Shown here: positions 21,430 to 31,975 of the stretch, piece by piece
How the letters are laid out: each line of letters opens with the position of its first letter
Numbering within the stretch: the stretch's first letter is position 1
Assembly: GCA_015680685.1 (NCBI GenBank)
Contig: MNCI01027017.1
Location: 180,565 to 223,456 of the forward strand
DNA from: Gnetum montanum
Taxonomy: Eukaryota > Streptophyta > Gnetopsida > Gnetales > Gnetaceae
DNA: 42,892 bases
Reading direction: 5' to 3'
The notes under the pieces: model-generated
Told to the model about the DNA's origin: nothing
The model's database searches: none
The model's input: only the letters and a program-made list of their open reading frames with translations
Position numbers and translations under genes: made by a program

Positions 21430-22283
21430 TGATGGGACGCAATATCGCAGCGGCCGAAATATTGCGTACGTGATATCGCATCCCTTGTGATATCGCATCG
21501 TCCCTCGCTATATCGCGTACGCAATATCATAGTGCGCCACCAAGTCTATAAATAAGAGGTGGCTCTCCCTTGTTTTTAATTCTAGGCTTAGACCGTAGCG
21601 AAACTTTGGTAGTTTTACCTCTCCAGAGATAGAATAATTTCCATGTGCCAGTAGTAGGAACTCCAAAGTGAACGGATCTTTATTCGAGCAAATATTGTAC
21701 CTGAACACAAGTTTGTGTATGGCAATAAAGATGAACTTCTTGGATAAACCCTACAGTGCATGGAATAGGATAAATAGGCTAATTAGAACTTTATTTATTG
21801 TTATTTACTATTTATCATTTAAATGCTTTATTAGTTAATTAAATCTCTCTCAATTCTTCTCCCGTAGTTAAGTGCATTCAGTATGACCACTTCGAGCACG
21901 TGCGTTACGCTTGGTGATCCCAGTAATGAATAGCATTTGGTAACGAAGGTTGCATTGGTTCAGGGTGTGAACGGTAAGTGGGAACGGATGCTGATGATAG
22001 GTTAATTAAGGCTTAGTTAGTTAGTTAAAGTTAGTAATTAGTCTCTTCACCCTTAACCTCAATAGCATAGGAGATAAAACATAAAAGACATAAAAATCAC
22101 ATACCTCAAACTTACTTAACCATACAACCGTGACAACTACAAGTAAGTTTGGGAAGACAATGAATGATTAACCTTAAGTGTTTCATGAGGTGTGTAGGCA
22201 CTTAGTCTACAGATTTCAACCGAATCACGCGTGTAACGCTCGTATTCGTATGGTTGAGTGTAGGGGTACCTCGCCACTCATCA
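21430..22283 (+). repeat. 3' LTR of element A
   Basis: 854 bp, TGATGGGACG...CACTCATCA. Array of GATATC-centred palindromes 21435-21530, TATA box 21547-21554, AATAAA 21724-21729, hairpin 22107-22151, partner GTATGGTT 22248-22255. It is longer than the 5' LTR mainly in the array. Point differences from the 5' LTR show the insertion is not new. Confidence 0.95.
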
Positions 22284-22479
22284 TAAAGGTAATAAATCAT
22301 ATTTACATTATAATCTTGAGTAAGGTGTTTACATCTTTACCTTTAACTTATTAATAAAAAAAATTGCACTCTTTCAATATCTTTCCAAAGCTTAAGACTA
22401 AGTTCAAGTTCCCAAACATCACATCCATATAATATGATAAGATAGATGATGGTTTGAATAATTTTCTTTTTGACCGTCT
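22284..22479 (-). pseudogene. LINE reverse-transcriptase C-terminal remnant, upstream part
   Basis: The minus-strand frame reads IIYLIILYGCDVWELELS, then LKLWKDIERVQFFF and NKLKVK. This matches the plant LINE RT tail pattern (LYG-x-E/D-VW ... WxxIExxQ ... xLKVK). The frame runs to the TAAAG duplication of element A and resumes at 15170, so A inserted within this LINE. On the other side the LINE is cut at 22479 by copia element G. Confidence 0.6.
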
Positions 22480-22991
22480 TGTTAATTTTCAATGCATCAT
22501 TAAAGTAGGAGAAATTAATATAAAATAAGAGACTAACTTGAAAACAAACATAAATATCCTAGAAAAATTTTGATAATAGCTTTAGCTTCTAACAAGCCTT
22601 AGAAATCCAAGCCTTTTTACTATGAGACTTACAATAAGCTTAAATTAAGCTTACATGAGAGGAAGAGATTGCAACTTGAATTTGTTTTATATATCCTTTA
22701 CTTTGGTGTTGATGCACACATCCTTTGATTTGTAATTATGATGATAAACCCACCCGAGCATCCACCTATATAGTGGGCATAATGTCATGCTTTGGGAAAA
22801 AGCTAAATTATAGAGTTATAATCCATAATTAATCATGAACAAATTGGGTGTTAATGGTTACATATTTTTTTTTCATATTACATACTCTAGCTTTTGTTAT
22901 TTTCAGCCAACATGCCAAGAATAATTTACCGACATGGCAACTATTACAAAGTGAAGATATCTTAGATTTAAAATTAACAACATACCTCACA
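22480..22991 (-). repeat. 3' LTR of copia element G
   Basis: Minus strand TGTGAGGTATG...ATTAACA, 512 bp, bounded by a copia-type polypurine tract. The part 22480-22750 aligns with 27763-28063, for example in the shared stretches around ctttagctt..taacaagccttagaaatccaa. Confidence 0.8.
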
Positions 22992-23003
22992 ATTCTCCCA
23001 CTT
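22992..23003 (-). other. polypurine tract of copia element G
   Basis: Minus strand AAGTGGGAGAAT, directly before the 3' LTR. It is nearly the same as the tract of element H (AAGTGGGAGAT at 28411-28421), a common form in plant copia elements. Confidence 0.8.
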
Positions 23004-24700
23004 GTTGTATAATTTTAGGTGTTACAACTAGGAACAACTATTATATTTCATAATTTACTAATCTAGGTTCTTTTCTACACCAATTGAACTTATCCATAGG
23101 AATTTCCTTAGTTAACATATCTACTAGACTTTCCAATGTAGGAACCTTTATTAGAGAAATCCTTCCATCTTCAATTTGATCTCTAATAAAATGGTAATTT
23201 ATCTCAATGTGTTTTTTCCTTGCATGAAACTTGGGATTCTTTGATGGGAAGATTGCACTTTAATTATTGCAAGAGATGTTTACTTTCTTTTACTCTTGCC
23301 CAAAGTCTTTGACCAGTCATTGTAGCCAAACTATTTCTTTGCTTGCAACACAACTTTGTCTCTTACTAATCCAACTAATTGCACCTGTATTTATTTTTAA
23401 AACATATACAATTGTGGATTTTTAGTGAACTAGATCACCTCCCCATTTTGCATCTACAAAGCCATGTAATCCAAAGGAATGTTTCTCATAATAGATGATA
23501 AAATCAATAGTACCTTAAAGATGCCTAAGAATCCTTTTAACAGTCATCCAATGTTCTTTACTAGGAATATATATAAACCTACTTATAGCTCCCACTGCAT
23601 ATTCAATTTCAAGCCTAGTAAAGACCATTGCATACATGAGGTTGCGTCTAGCATTAGTGTAGGGGATTTTGCTCATTTCCTCTATTTTTTCATCTATTTC
23701 AAGGAATTTCTCCATGGATAATTTCATTTTAGAAAATATGGAGTGGTTACTCATTTATAATCTTTCATATTAATTTTTTTTAAACTATATTAACATATGT
23801 AGATTAACCAAACCATAGATTTTAACCTTTTCCATCTCTTTTAATTTCCATGCCCAAGATTTTTCTTGCAATACCAAGGTCCTTCAACTTAAACTAAGAT
23901 GGAAGCTAACATTTTAGCTTAGTAATTTCTTGCATATTATTTTCTACTATCAACATATCATCAACATACAATAGCAATATCAAACAAATTTGTGAACCTC
24001 ACTATTAGCCCTTACAAAACCAAACCTTATCATGTAAGAATCAAATTCCTAATACTACATCATAGGAGATTGTTTCAACCCATACAAGGGTTTCAACAAG
24101 TGGCATACCATGTTTTCCTTACCCTTCACCACATACCCTTCAATCTACTACATGTAGATTTTTTTATCAAGATCTCCATGCAAAAATGTAGTCTTAACAT
24201 CCATTTGTTCAAGTTCAAGGTCTAAAGCAACCACAAAAGATTTTAAAGATCTTATGAATATTAACTTTACCATTGGTGCAAAAATTTCTTCATAGCCAAT
24301 ACCTTCCTTTTGAGATTATTCTTTTGCTACCAACCTTGTCTTGTATATTCCTCCATCTTTTATCTTAAAAAGCCATATATAACCATCATGTTTTCTTCTA
24401 GAAAGATGTTCAAAAAGTTCTCATGTCTTATTTTTCATTAATTATTTCATTTCCTCATCCATATCATTTTTCAAAGCTTTACTAAATTTTGAATCATAAG
24501 CTTCTTTATAAGATTGAGGAGCATCACTAATACACAAAACATATGAATCTAAATACTAAGGTATTCATCTTATCCAAGTTGACCTTCTTAATGACTTGCT
24601 CAACTTACTCTATAGCTAATCCATGGTTAATATCAAATTGAGCTTTTTCTAGAACCTTTTCCTCAACTTTATGAAATTGAAAAGATTGCCCAAACACCAC
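23004..24700 (-). pseudogene. reverse transcriptase and RNase H of copia element G, broken
   Basis: The RT active site YVDD lies at 23957-23968 (minus, LLLYVDDMLIVE). The connection to RNase H is at 23515-23754 (KIPYTNARRNLMYAMVFTR, then RFIYIPSKEHW). RNase H pieces around 23060-23400 (SKRQSCVASKEI) are interrupted by stops. The upstream RT N-terminal part is recognisable to about 24350 (for example QMDVKTTFLHG-like sequence near 24180). The frame is broken many times. Confidence 0.75.
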
Positions 24701-24899
24701 ATCTTACTATGAATAATTTTGTTAGCACAAGGATTTTATAGCTTATATCATTGTACCCCATGGCTATATCCAAGAAAGCTACATTTATTACATTTATAAT
24801 CTCATTTAGATCTATATTCTTTAGACACATGACAATAATTTATGCTCTCAAATACTCTTAAATGATCAAATGAAACTTTATTACGAGATCATATCTCTT

Positions 24900-25590
24900 A
24901 TGGGATTATGCCATTTAGTGATAATGAGGGTGTTTTGTTGATTAACTAGCAAGCTAACATCATAACTTCCACCTGAAATTTCTTTTCAAGACTAACATCA
25001 TTGAGCATACACTGAGATCGTTCTAAAATTATTTTATTCATCTATTCTACAACTCCATTTTACTGTGAAGTGCCTAAAATGCTCTTGTGCCTAAAAATAT
25101 CATGAGTCATACAAAACTCTTCAAATTCTTCTAAATAAAATTTTCCATCATTATCTATTTTGAGATCTTTAAATTTTTTTTATCAAATTGGTCCTCAACA
25201 AAAGCTTTATATTCCTTGGATTTATCAAATACTTTGTTTTGAGTTTTATGAAGTAAATCAATACTTTCCTAGAATAATCATTTATAAAGGAGACATGTTT
25301 AGAGTCAACAAGTAAAGTTATCAAAATAGAACCAAACACATCACTATGAACTAGATCGAATGTGTTTTTGGCTCTTTGAGTACTGTTAGGAAATCTTAAA
25401 CAATGTTCTTTTTCATTCAAGCAATGTTCACAAAGAGGTATATACTCTTGGACATAACCTTTAATTATAGTTTCTTGTTGAAAAATTTGGTGGACGTTTC
25501 TCCCATATGCCTAAGTCTTCTATGTCATAGATTCATGGTAAATTTTTATTTCTAAGCATGAAGGACTTCACCTTTATCAACTATTGTAAC
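24900..25590 (-). pseudogene. integrase region of copia element G, broken
   Basis: The pre-integrase zinc module is visible on the minus strand near 25420-25530 (HRRLRHMGE, then CEHC). The core follows (LVHSDVFG, FINDYSRK at 25169-25420). The upstream end is cut by LTR D at 25595. Stops occur between the pieces. Confidence 0.7.
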
Positions 25591-25595
25591 ACCAT
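25591..25595 (+). other. target-site duplication of LTR D, left copy (ACCAT)
   Basis: ACCAT at 25591-25595 recurs at 26515-26519 on the other side of the LTR. This fixes the two LTR ends. Confidence 0.9.
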
Positions 25596-26514
25596 TAATG
25601 AGACGTGACTTACACTAGGTCGCGATATCACGTACGCGATATCGCGGCCGTCGCGATATCGCGTACGCGATATCGCGTCTTCTCCTGCGATATCGCGTAC
25701 GCAATATCGCGTCCCGCTACCATATCTATANNNNNNNNNNNNNNNNNNNNNNNNNNNNNNNNNNNNNNNNNNNNNNNNNNNNNNNNNNNNNNNNNNNNNN
25801 NNNNNNNNNNNNNNNNNNNNNNNNNNNNNNNNNNNNNNNNNNNNNNNNNNNNNNNNNNNNNNNNNNNNNNNNNNNNNNNNNNNNNNNNNNNNNNNNNNNN
25901 NNNNNNNNNNNNNNNNNNNNNNNNNNNNNNNNNNNNNNNNNNNNNNNNNNNNNNNNNNNNNNNNNNNNNNNNNNNNNNNNNNNNNNNNNNNNNNNNNNNN
26001 NNNNNNNNNNNNNNNNNNNNNNNNNNNNNNNNNNNNNNNNNNNNNNNNNNNNNNNNNNNNNNNNNNNNNNNNNNNNNNNNNNNNNNNNNNNNNNNNNNNN
26101 NNNNNNNNNNNNNNNNNNNNNNNNNNNNNNNNNNNNNNNNNNNNNNNNNNNNNNNNNNNNNNNNNNNNNNNNNNNNNNNNNNNNNNNNNNNNNNNNNNNN
26201 NNNNNNNNNNNNNNNNNNNNNNNNNNNNNNNNNNNNNNNNNNNNNNNNNNNNNNNNNNNNNNNNNNNNNNNNNNNNNNNNNNNNNNNNNNNNNNNNNNNN
26301 NNNNNNNNNNNNNNNNNNNNNNNNNNNNNNNNNNNNNNNNAGACTTGCTTAACCATACACCGTGACACATACAAGCAAGCCTGGGAAGACAACGAACGAT
26401 TAACCCCAAGTGTTTCTTGTGGCGTTAAGGCATTTAGTCTGCGGAGTTCGACCGGATCGTGCATGTACGCTCGTATTCGTATGGTGGAGTGTAGGGGTAC
26501 CTCGCCACTCATCA
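25596..26514 (+). mobile_element. LTR D: solo LTR, or element collapsed at an assembly gap
   Basis: Starts TAATGAGACG (compare TGATGAGACG in element C), holds the largest palindrome array (25617-25712), reaches the TATA box at 25727, then a run of undetermined bases (25731-26340), then the U5 hairpin and the normal LTR end at 26514. The ACCAT duplication shows one clean insertion into element G. If the gap length is right it is a solo LTR. A full element hidden in the gap would give the same picture. Confidence 0.85.
25731..26340. other. assembly gap (610 undetermined bases)
   Basis: The gap begins three bases after TATA, next to the palindrome array, and ends at the second base of the U5 hairpin arm. 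Any protein frame crossing it is an artefact. Confidence 0.99.
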
Positions 26515-26679
26515 ACCATCTAGTTGGTATAGTCTCCCACTTCCTTCTCTATATCCTATGGCTATGATGGATCTTCCCAAAAAAATTCTACATCTCTCGT
26601 TTCTAAATAATACAAATAGGTGAAAATCATCAAAATCAGCCACATATAATAAGATTTTGACAAGTTAAGGGACATGATA

Positions 26680-27686
26680 TACCTTGGAAATTATAATTAT
26701 TCTATCAATATAGGACAACTTTACTTTATCATAGCTCTTAACTACATAAGTTTCATCATTCCCAAGAAAAAAAGGAGTAGAAATAGCTTTATAGTAATTA
26801 GAAAAATATTCTCTTCTAGTTGTAAAGCTATATGAAGTACTTGAATCAATATACCAGTAATTACAATTAGAGTTACCTCTAGTTGTGACTATGCATAAGT
26901 TTAATATTTTTTAATTGGCATATTTCTTAGAAGAACTAGATCCAATATCTTTCTTCTTTTTCTTCAAAATTTTACAATCCTTCTTCAAGTGACCATACTT
27001 TGCATAGTTCTAACACTTTGGTGTTTTCTTGAAAGCATTATTTGTAACTTTTTTGAATTTAGAATCATTCTTATAGGAGGATTTACCTAATTATCATTTT
27101 TTGGTCCTTTAATTACCAATGTTTCAATAGGTGTAGGCTTAGAGCACTTTCTTCAAAGTTCTTTAGTCATCAATCACTCTACAACTCAATCAAATTTGTA
27201 AGAAATACTTATATTGATAATACTTAGAATAATATTTTCCCATGAATTAGGAGGTGACTGTAATAAGGCAATACATTGATATTTTTCTTCTATCTTATTA
27301 CTAATTGATTGCAATTTTCTTACTATAGTATTGAAAGTAGTAAGATAAGATGCAGGAGTTTTATTTTCAAACATCTTTAACAATAATAATTGATTTTAAA
27401 GATGTAATTTATTTGACTAAGAACTATATTGAGATATCTTACCCACAACATTACATAATCTCTTTACAGTTTTTTCATCTTGTAAATTTATAAGCATAAG
27501 ATTAGAAATACTTTAACACTCTAATTGATTCCATTCTTCAACTTTCATGTTCTCTGGTTTAATTTTAGTGATGCATACGTCCTCTTTCTTTTCAACTAGC
27601 AAATATTTCATCCTAAGGTCCTAAAGATTTTCGTTGTTGCCATTGAATTTTTCTATTTCTTGAATCTACTTGGAACCACTCACCAT
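26680..27686 (-). pseudogene. gag and protease of copia element G, broken
   Basis: A minus-strand start at 27686 (Met-Val-Ser-Gly-Ser-Lys, then IEKFNGNN) is typical of copia Gag. The middle part is open at 27383-27186 (LLKMFENKTPASYLTTFN). A damaged CCHC knuckle lies near 26960-27020 (K-C-stop-N-Y-AKYGHLKKDC, second Cys changed to Tyr). The protease follows near 26850 (WYIDSSTS, with Ser where Gly is expected in D-S/T-G). Not functional. Confidence 0.75.
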
Positions 27687-27745
27687 CTTGAAATACTCCT
27701 ACTTAATGAATTACAAATCCTAAAACAAGTTCAACTAGAGAAACT

Positions 27746-27762
27746 AAAGCTTTGATACTACA
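27746..27762 (-). other. primer-binding site of copia element G (initiator tRNA-Met)
   Basis: Minus strand TGTAGTATCAAAGC after the LTR end ATTAACA, compared with the canonical copia PBS TGGTATCAGAGC. Confidence 0.75.
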
Positions 27763-28066
27763 TGTTAATTTTTAATACATCATTAAAGTAGAATAAATGT
27801 AAATAGGCAAATGACAATAACAAAAATTAATAGAAAATAATAAAACTTTAGGCAAATGACATGATTGTTTTGGAAAAATTCTAACAATAGCTTTAGCTTA
27901 TAACAAGCCTTAGAAATCCAAGACTTTTTACTTTGAGGCTTACAACAAGCTTAGATCAAGCTTACACAAGAACAAAAGACTACAACTTAAATTTATTTCA
28001 CATATCCTTCACTTTGGTGTTGATGCACACACCCTTTAATTTATAATGAGGGTGATAAGATCACCT
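27763..28066 (-). repeat. 5' LTR of copia element G, truncated by element H
   Basis: Aligns with the inner 270 bases of the 3' LTR. The alignment stops where element H begins (28067). The remaining outer part of this LTR should lie on the far side of H, outside the window. Confidence 0.75.
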
Positions 28067-28410
28067 TGTTAGGAATTGAAACAGGATAAAAAAAGGAATA
28101 AAAGACCACCAACAAACACATAAAATAAGAAAGATGTTACGTGGTTCAGCTTAACACTACTTGCGTCCACGACCATACTAGGATTTTTATTGATTTCTAA
28201 GGTTTCACAATGATACACTCATTCTCCACCGAAGGAAGACACATTACACCTATATATATAACTAGGATTTTCAACTTTCCAAACATAAATAGCTAAATTT
28301 TCTAGCTTTCCTTCCAAATTAATAACTAGTAAATTTAGCTTTCCAAATTAATAGCTAGAAATTTTAGCTTTCCAAAAATGAAGAGAAAAAATCAGGCTCC
28401 ATTCTTGACA
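28067..28410 (-). repeat. 3' LTR of copia element H
   Basis: Minus strand TGTCAAGAATGG...TTCCTAACA, 344 bp, bounded inside by the tract AAGTGGGAGAT (28411-28421). Contains a run of tagctttcc-type short repeats at about 28270-28375. Confidence 0.85.
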
Positions 28411-28547
28411 ATCTCCCACTTGGAGGCTGATTTTCAAAATCCATTAATGAAACCTTGTACCTCTCTTGCCCCACCAAAAAAAATGACCACCTAGTGTAGC
28501 ACCTCCTCATCATTAACCTAGGAGGCCAACTAAGGTAGTGCATAGCC

Positions 28548-30142
28548 TTAGTTTATCCATAGTAACAACTTTGGTCTCATGTCTACTAGGTTCTTTGATC
28601 CAAGAATCTTCTTTAATGAAAATACTCTATCGCTTATCAATCCACAAATGTGGCGATACCTCAACTGAATATGCTTTGATCTCACATGGAATTCTAGATT
28701 TTTAGAAAGATGAATGGCACTTTGACTATCACTGTAAAGTGCACTTTTGTCTTGTGTCTTGCCCAACTCTTTCAAAAAATTCTTCAACCAAGTTATTTCC
28801 TTACAAGCTTTTGAAATAGCCATATATTCTGCTTTTGTGGTTGAAAGAGCAACATTTTTCTGAACTCTAGACATCAAGCTAACAACAATACCATCCAAAG
28901 TGAAGACATAACCCATCGTACTTTTTTGACTATTCAAGTATCCACCCAAATCAGCATCTGAGAAGCCTTGTAAAGTAACATCATTCTTCTTAAAACAAAG
29001 TGTCATACTTGATGTACCTTTCAAGTATCCAAAAATCCACTTCATAGCTTCCTAATGCTCCCTTCCTATATCTAACATATACTTGTTGATAACTCCCACT
29101 ACATGAGCTATGTCTAGCCTTGTACACATCATAACATACATCAAACTTCCAACTACTTAAGCATAAGGTACACTAGCCATGTATTTTCTCTCCTCATTTG
29201 TCTTTGGTGATTTCTCCTTGGAGAGATGAAAATGGCTTGCCATAGGAGTATTGTTGATCTTGGCATTTTGAAGACTAAACCTACTCAGCAACTTTTCTAT
29301 GTACTTTTCTTGAGATAGCTTCTTAAGTCCCTCTTATCTATATTTGAATATTCTCATCCCAAGTATCTACTTAGCTAGCCCTAAGTCTTTCATCTCAAAA
29401 TTTTCTACCAATTGTTGCTTCAACCTATTGATCTCCTTCATACTAGAATATGCAACTAGCATATCATCAACATATAACAATAATATGATATAGCAATCAT
29501 CAAAATTCTTGAAATAAAAATAATGATCCATCTCTCTTCTAACGAATCCATTTTCACACATGGACCCATCAAACCTCTTGTACCATTACCTAGAAGCCTA
29601 CTTTAACCCATACAAACTTTCATCAATTTACATACCAAATTTTCCTTCCCTGGAACTTGGAAGCCTTCTAGTTGTGCCATGTAAATGTCTTCTTCAAGGT
29701 CACCATGTAGGAATCTAGTCTTCACATCTAACTGTTCCAAGTGTATATTTTCTGTAGCCATAATACTCAACACCAATTTTATAGTAGTTAACTTGGCTAC
29801 AGGAGAGAATATCTCATTGTAGTCAATCCCTTTCTTTTGTTGAAAGCCCTTAACTACTAATCTATCCTTGTATCTCTTGCTACCATCATGCTCATCTTTG
29901 ACCTTGTACACCCACTTATTCTACAAGGCTTTCTTCCCCTCTAGCAACTTAGTTAGTATCCATGTTTCATTCTTCTCAAGGGAGTTTATCTCATCATTCA
30001 TGGCTAACTTCCACTTGATTGAATCTTTCACCTGCATTGCTTCATCAAAATGCTCTAATTCCCTAGCATCAATCAAAGGTAAATAATGTAAAGAAGGAGA
30101 ATACCATTGTGGAGGTATGATCACTCTATTTGATCTTCTCAA
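28548..30142 (-). pseudogene. reverse transcriptase and RNase H of copia element H
   Basis: RNase H is open at 29045-28548 (SDADLGG, STTKAEYMAISKACKE, SDSQSAIHL). The RT fingers/palm start at 30142-29921 and 29911-29603 (YKDRLVVKGFQQKKGIDY, LDVKTRFLHGDLEEDIYM). The catalytic YVDD lies at 29463-29474 within the open frame 29561-29367. The frames are separated by single stops or shifts (for example near 29590, 29915 and 29100-29340), so the polyprotein is broken although each motif is intact. Related to plant copia families that carry the RRSNRV...RYSPS-type spacer upstream of RT. Confidence 0.85.
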
Positions 30143-30539
30143 TGAAGGCTCAGGGGTAATTGGTTCTACTTCTGCACTTCCATTTTTAGGACTAGCTTAC
30201 ATCCTTCTAGCCACATCATTTTTTGAAATTCCTTCCAACTCAATCTTGTCATGTTCTTTCGTTTGTTCCCCTACACACTTTGATTCTATGCCAATCCTAT
30301 CCTTAAACATCACATTTTCATTAAAGGTAACATCCCTATGCCTTATGATCTTCTTATTTTGATTATCCCAAAATTAATAATTAAAATCATCAAATTCATA
30401 ACAAATGAAAAAACACATTCTAGCTTTAGGATAAAGCTTATCTCTATCATTTGAATCAACATGCAAATGTGAAAGATTTACCTCCTTCCCAATCCATACC
30501 TCCTCTAGTATTCTAAACTAGCAATGGAACTAAAAGATC

Positions 30540-31014
30540 CTAATTAATGAGGTAGGCTACTATCTTAACTTCATCTGCCAAAAATTTCTTTGGTAGCCTA
30601 GAGTGTATTCTCATGCTTCTAGCTCTTTCATTCAAGGTTCTATTCATCTGTTCAGTGACAACATTTTGCTCTAGTGTTCTTGGAATTGTCTTGATCATCC
30701 TAATTCCATTTTCTGAATAGAAAGTCTTGAATTCTTTGCTATCATATTCTCCTCCATTATCTAACTTCAAACATTTGATCTTTAAACCACTTTGATTTTC
30801 TACTTCAGCTTTCCACCTTTTAAATGTAGTAAACACATCAGATTTATTTTTGAGAAAATAAACCTATACCTTTCTAGTGGAATCATCAATGAAGATGACA
30901 CAATAGCTCGAGACTTGAAGAGACTTTACTAGAGCTAGCCCCCATATATCTAAATGCACCAATTCAAGCTTTTCAATCTTTGATGTCCTCCCTATCTTTG
31001 AGAAAGTAACCCTT
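30540..31014 (-). pseudogene. integrase core of copia element H, split by element B
   Basis: The open frame 30836-30540 holds the second catalytic Asp (KLDNGGEY) and the Glu block (QNVVTEQMNRTL). The first catalytic Asp is in LVHLDIWG near 30950. The frame reaches the CCCTT duplication at 31010-31014 and resumes at 38082. Confidence 0.82.
31010..31014 (+). other. target-site duplication of element B, left copy (CCCTT)
   Basis: CCCTT at 31010-31014 and 38082-38086 flank the two LTRs exactly. Confidence 0.95.
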
Positions 31015-31829
31015 TGATGGAACGCAATATCGCATGGGCCGCGATATCGTGTCTGCGATATCGCATCGGCCCCTACGATATCGCGTACATGATATCATAG
31101 CCTATCGCCAGTTCTATAAATAAGAGGCAGCTTTCCCTTGTTTCCTCATCTAGATCTAGATCCTTAGCTAAACTCTGGCAGTTTTACCATTCCAGAGATA
31201 GAATAATTTCCATGTTCCCGCAATAGGAGTCTCAAAGTGAATGGATCTTTATTTAAGCAAATTGTACCTGAGCACACATTTGTGTACAGAAATAAAGATG
31301 AACTTTCTGATAAACCTTGCAATGCATGGACTAAGCTAATTAGGATTTAATTAATGTTAAATGCTTAAATGATTTCTTAGATAATTAATCTCTCTCAACG
31401 CTCAACTCCTAGTTAAGTGAATTCAGTACGACCACTTCGAGCACGTGTGCTACACTTGGTAACCCAGTAACGAATAGTGTTTGGTAATCCCAGTAGCGTT
31501 GCACTGATTCAAGATGTGTACAGCAAGTGGAAACGGATACTGATGTTAGGATGATTAAAGCTTAGTTAGTGAAAGTTAGTAACTTAGTCTCTTCACCCTT
31601 TGCTCTCTTAGCATAGGTGATAAAACGATAAAAGACATAAAAATCACATACCTCAGAGTTACTTAACCATACAACCATGACAATACAAGTAATTCTGAGA
31701 AGACAACGATTGATTAACCTTAAGTGTTCCATAAGGCATGTAAGCACTTAGTCCTTGGAGTTCAACTGGATCACATGTGAGATGCTCGTATTCGTATGGT
31801 TGAGTGTAGGGGTACCTCACCACTCATCA
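31015..31829 (+). repeat. 5' LTR of element B
   Basis: TGATGGAACG...CACTCATCA. Palindrome array 31023-31100, TATA box 31115-31122, hairpin 31654-31697, partner GTATGGTT 31794-31801. Confidence 0.95.
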
Positions 31830-31830
31830 T

Positions 31831-31847
31831 TGGCGCCGTTTCCGAGG
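31831..31847 (+). other. primer-binding site of element B (tRNA-Asp)
   Basis: TGGCGCCGTTTCCGAGG: only two differences from the complement of the plant tRNA-Asp end. It is the best-preserved PBS of the family in the window. Confidence 0.9.
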
Positions 31848-31975
31848 ACTTAGTTGTTTGTGGGCTACGTAGAACATAGGAAATCATTTACATTGTTGGG
31901 AGCTAAAGCGAACCCTTAGGGTTAATCAAGAGAAAAAATAACATAACGATAAATAGCACACCAAACAAGACTAAA

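Larger units (their letters stand above)
15171..22283 (+). mobile_element. element A: complete non-autonomous Ty3-type LTR retrotransposon (gag-protease only)
   Basis: The element is 7113 bp and is flanked by TAAAG. Order: 5' LTR (15171-15967), tRNA-Asp PBS, leader, gag-protease frame (16113-19459, broken), T-rich repeat, about 1.9 kb of conserved non-pol sequence with small open frames, polypurine tract, 3' LTR (21430-22283). Reading all frames of the interior I find no YVDD or YIDD reverse transcriptase, RNase H or integrase zinc/DDE motif. The tRNA-Asp PBS and the CX2CX3HX4C knuckle are typical of the Tat/Athila part of the Ty3 group. It sits inside a LINE remnant. Confidence 0.92.
22480..28066 (-). 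mobile_element. copia element G, decayed, holding solo LTR D
   Basis: A minus-strand Ty1/copia element. Its 3' LTR is 22480-22991 and its 5' LTR is cut at 28066 by element H. Interior order from high to low coordinate is PBS, gag, protease, integrase, reverse transcriptase, RNase H: the copia order. It is split at 25595/26515 by the LTR D insertion. Frequent stops and frameshifts show it is old. The left flank is CGTCT (22475-22479); the matching right flank would lie beyond element H and outside the window. Confidence 0.88.
28067..31014 (-). mobile_element. copia element H, 3' part (continues at 38082-38299)
   Basis: A minus-strand Ty1/copia element with longer intact reading frames than G, so it is younger. 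Order from low to high coordinate: 3' LTR (28067-28410), polypurine tract, RNase H, reverse transcriptase, integrase. Element B splits the integrase at 31014/38082 and element C cuts it again at 38299. Gag and the 5' LTR are outside the window. Confidence 0.88.

Noticed and set aside
25605-26567. Long open frames of about 300 codons on both strands
   Set aside because: They cross the run of undetermined bases; the apparent openness comes from untranslatable n, and the ends are LTR sequence.
22480-31014. G and H as one copia element with two LTRs
   Set aside because: Each has its own LTR type, its own polypurine tract and its own RT with YVDD (23957-23968 and 29463-29474); the LTRs 27763-28066 and 28067-28410 are unrelated.
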